Shown: positions 7,980-9,423 of the stretch, one piece after another | How the letters are laid out: each line of letters begins with the position of its first letter | How positions within the stretch are numbered: position 1 is the first letter of the stretch | Assembly: GCA_964485695.1 (NCBI GenBank) | Contig: CAZAKZ010000185.1 | Span: 1-9,423 of the forward strand | Reading direction: 5' to 3' | Source of the DNA: CAZAKZ01 sp964485695 | Lineage (GTDB): Bacteria > Planctomycetota > JAFGQW01 | Length of the DNA: 9,423 nt | Made by a program: the position numbers and the translations under genes | Notes under the pieces: model-generated | The model's input: the letters and a program-made list of their open reading frames with translations, nothing else | What the model was told of the DNA's origin: nothing | The model's database searches: none

Positions 7980-8013
7980 GCCTAACATTGCGGCTTGACG
8001 TTGAGCGTTAGCC
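7980..8013 (+). repeat. Imperfect inverted repeat with integron attC-like ends
   Basis: GCCTAAC (7980-7986) and GTTAGCC (8007-8013) pair at 6 of 7 positions across a 20-base interior. The ends resemble the RYYYAAC/GTTRRRY boxes of integron attC sites (the right box has one mismatch). The interior holds GCGGCTT (7990-7996), like the inner box of some aadA-type sites. At 34 bases it is shorter than known attC sites and lacks the partner inner box, so it may be only a short stem just before the ribosome binding site. Confidence 0.3.
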
Positions 8014-8020
8014 TGAGGAG
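8014..8020 (+). promoter_or_regulatory. Ribosome binding site of the lipoprotein gene
   Basis: TGAGGAG at 8014-8020 is a near-ideal Shine-Dalgarno sequence, ending 5 bases before the ATG at 8026. It fixes that start. It directly abuts the right arm of the 7980-8013 inverted repeat, so folding there could affect ribosome access. Confidence 0.85.
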
Positions 8021-8025
8021 AAAGA

Positions 8026-8661
8026 ATGAACAACGTACTGCGTACCGTGGCGACCGTCAGCGTGATTGCCGCTTTGGGTTTTGTGGCCGGGTGTGACTGG
8101 GAAGACAGTGATGATTTCAATACCGCAAGGGGGGCCGGCGCGACGGTGAACCTGTCCGGGGTCTATACCGGACGCAGCGGGAGTCTGCTGACCCGCGAAG
8201 GCGCAGAGACGACGGTCAGCCGGCTCGTGCTGACCCACATCGGCAATACCGTGGAGATCCGCGACAACAACAACTCCTACTATACCGGTAATATCGGTTC
8301 ACCGGGCGTCGTGTCCCAGCCCGATTCCGAGATGGGCGCCTACCCGGCCGGGTCCGAGATGCTGCAGGCGCAGATCAACTTCGCGGGGGAGAACGTGGAC
8401 ACCGGCAGCGCCGTGGAGTTTGTCGGCATCGTCCGCGCCATCGCCGTCACGGAAGTGACCTCTCTGGATCGTTCGCTCACGATCCAGGACCAGGAGCTGA
8501 ATCAGACCTCGCAGTACCAGTACACCATCACCGAAGCCAATACGCGCTACGTCATCGAGGGCAACTGGGTGGAAGGCGGTGATGTCTTTGCCCTCAACGG
8601 CGAAGCTCGCGCCGTCGGTGGCACGTTCACAACGCCTGCTCCGGCCGGCGCGGGTGGTTAG
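8026..8661 (+). CDS. Small lipoprotein of unknown function
   Basis: This encodes 211 residues. The ATG is well supported by TGAGGAG upstream. The N-terminus is a lipoprotein signal: MNNVLR, a hydrophobic stretch (residues 8-21), and the lipobox V-A-G-C with the lipidated cysteine at 23. Asp24 follows; in enterobacteria Asp at +2 favours inner-membrane retention, but whether that rule applies here is unknown. The mature part is acidic at first (DWEDSDD), then beta-rich with alternating polar and hydrophobic strands, e.g. VNLSGVYTG (about 42-50), SRLVLTHIGNTVEIRDNN, and EFVGIVRAIAVTEV. It ends in a Gly/Ala/Pro tail. No catalytic motif is seen. A lipocalin-like or small beta-barrel fold is possible but unproven. 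It lies 37 bases before the L,D-transpeptidase gene, so co-transcription and an envelope role are plausible. Confidence 0.9.
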   Translation: MNNVLRTVATVSVIAALGFVAGCDWEDSDDFNTARGAGATVNLSGVYTGRSGSLLTREGAETTVSRLVLTHIGNTVEIRDNNNSYYTGNIGSPGVVSQPDSEMGAYPAGSEMLQAQINFAGENVDTGSAVEFVGIVRAIAVTEVTSLDRSLTIQDQELNQTSQYQYTITEANTRYVIEGNWVEGGDVFALNGEARAVGGTFTTPAPAGAGG

Positions 8662-8671
8662 GGCCGGCCGG
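8641..8671 (+). repeat. GC-only 9-bp inverted repeat spanning the lipoprotein stop codon
   Basis: CCGGCCGGC (8641-8649) is a perfect reverse complement of GCCGGCCGG (8663-8671). The 13-base loop contains the TAG stop (8659-8661). No T-run follows. It could slow readthrough into the transpeptidase gene or stabilise the upstream message. GC-rich coding DNA makes some such pairs by chance, so function is uncertain. Confidence 0.45.
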
Positions 8672-8698
8672 GCTTCGGCGGCTGACATCGACCGTGGA

Positions 8699-9423
8699 AT
8701 GAGAGTCAAGGACATTGACGAATTCCGATCGCCCAGGCGCAGGCCGTGGCTGCTTCTGATCGTACTCGCAGCCGCGGTCGTGGCTCTCGTCTACCATCTC
8801 TTTCCCCGTTCCGGCCGGCATTCCCGGCAACCGGATGCGAGCGGCAATCGGCCGGTTGGCGAGGGGCTGATTGCCGAGCCGGGGCCTGACTCCGGCGCGG
8901 GGGCCGCCGACGTGCCGCCGGCAGCGGACGTGTCCGCGGCCCTGCAGCGCGCAAGAGTCCTGGAGGAAGGCGATGGCCTGTCGGGCGCGCGCACGGCATA
9001 CCTGGCTATCCTCGACCAGCCGATCGCCGGCCGGGTGCGGACCGAGGTGGAACAGCGCCTGGGGCGAGTGAACATCCGGCTCGCAACCACCCCCATGGCC
9101 ATGGCCGAGAAGGTCGACTACCTGGTGCAGTCCGGCGATTCCGTGCAGCGAATCGCGCGCAAGTTTGGAACGACTATCGACCTCGTGCAGGTCAGCAACG
9201 ATCTGCGAAACCCCAACCTGATCAAGGCCGGCGACCGCTTTCGTATCCTCAAAGGCGATTTCGCGATCGAGGTCAGCAAATCGCGGCGTGACCTCGTGTT
9301 GTCCTTGAACAAGAGGTTCTTCAAGCGCTATGCCGTGGGTACCGGCAAGTACGGGAAGACCCCCGTGGGAACGTTTGTCATCAGCGACAAACAGAAGAAC
9401 CCCGTGTGGTGGCGCCCGGACGG
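8699..9423 (+). CDS. Membrane-anchored LysM L,D-transpeptidase (YkuD), 3' partial
   Basis: 241 full codons are visible before the right edge. A basic N-terminus (RSPRRR) precedes one transmembrane segment (residues 17-35, WLLLIVLAAAVVALVYHLF), giving an anchor with the rest outside. A Pro/Gly/Ala-rich linker follows, then a helical, TPR-like stretch (about 77-130), then a LysM domain (about 140-184: YLVQSGDSVQRIARKFGTT ... NPNLIKAGDRFRIL) that binds peptidoglycan glycan strands. From about 186 the YkuD domain begins (FAIEVSKSRRDLVLSLN, then YAVGTGKYGKTPVGTFVI), which is the family's typical N-terminal half. The catalytic His and Cys motif would lie beyond 9423, so activity cannot be judged. 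These enzymes form 3-3 peptidoglycan cross-links or attach proteins to the wall. ATG 8699 has no clear Shine-Dalgarno. A GTG at 8654, overlapping the lipoprotein gene, is an alternative start, but ATG gives the more typical short basic leader. Confidence 0.9.
   Translation, partial: MRVKDIDEFRSPRRRPWLLLIVLAAAVVALVYHLFPRSGRHSRQPDASGNRPVGEGLIAEPGPDSGAGAADVPPAADVSAALQRARVLEEGDGLSGARTAYLAILDQPIAGRVRTEVEQRLGRVNIRLATTPMAMAEKVDYLVQSGDSVQRIARKFGTTIDLVQVSNDLRNPNLIKAGDRFRILKGDFAIEVSKSRRDLVLSLNKRFFKRYAVGTGKYGKTPVGTFVISDKQKNPVWWRPD

Noticed and set aside
7951..7988. Possible sigma-70 promoter (TTGAAA at 7957 with TAACAT at 7983)
   Set aside because: The spacing is 20 bases and the -10 box matches only 4 of 6, so it is too weak to annotate. 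A promoter for the lipoprotein gene may still lie in this gap.
8871..9071. Short plus-strand open frame inside the transpeptidase gene
   Set aside because: It is out of frame with the LysM/YkuD coding frame, which continues intact through it to the window edge.

Overview
The window looks like chromosomal DNA from a GC-rich bacterium (roughly 60% G+C by eye). It is probably a member of the PVC group (Verrucomicrobiota, Kiritimatiellota or Lentisphaerota). This placement is inferred from protein style only: a giant secreted mosaic of thrombospondin-type-3 (TSP3) calcium motifs, MAM/immune-inhibitor-A-like domains, PEGA and Kelch repeats ending in a 'LSWP...YRV' C-terminal module, next to a LysM L,D-transpeptidase with an N-terminal membrane anchor. 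No rRNA, tRNA or marker gene is present to confirm it.

Layout, all on the + strand: (1) bases 1-7862, the 3' part of one giant gene, open to the left edge, with at least 2619 codons visible; (2) 7863-8025, a 163-base gap with a strong 14-pair hairpin, a short inverted repeat resembling part of an integron attC site, and a clear Shine-Dalgarno; (3) 8026-8661, a small lipoprotein of unknown function; (4) a 37-base gap, with a GC-only inverted repeat placing the lipoprotein stop codon in its loop; (5) 8699 to the right edge, the 5' part of a membrane-anchored LysM/YkuD L,D-transpeptidase, cut before its catalytic cysteine.

All three products act outside the cytoplasm: a very large exported, probably calcium-stabilised surface or adhesion protein, a lipid-anchored protein, and a peptidoglycan cross-linking enzyme. 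The lipoprotein and transpeptidase are close enough (37 bases) to share a transcript. The giant gene is probably a separate unit, given the hairpin after it. A functional link between the giant protein and the other two is not shown by the sequence. No mobile element, CRISPR array, RNA gene or defence system was found. The most unusual content is the architecture of the giant protein, especially a six-strand Kelch propeller apparently split by an inserted beta-sandwich domain, plus several beta-rich stretches that I cannot assign to a family.
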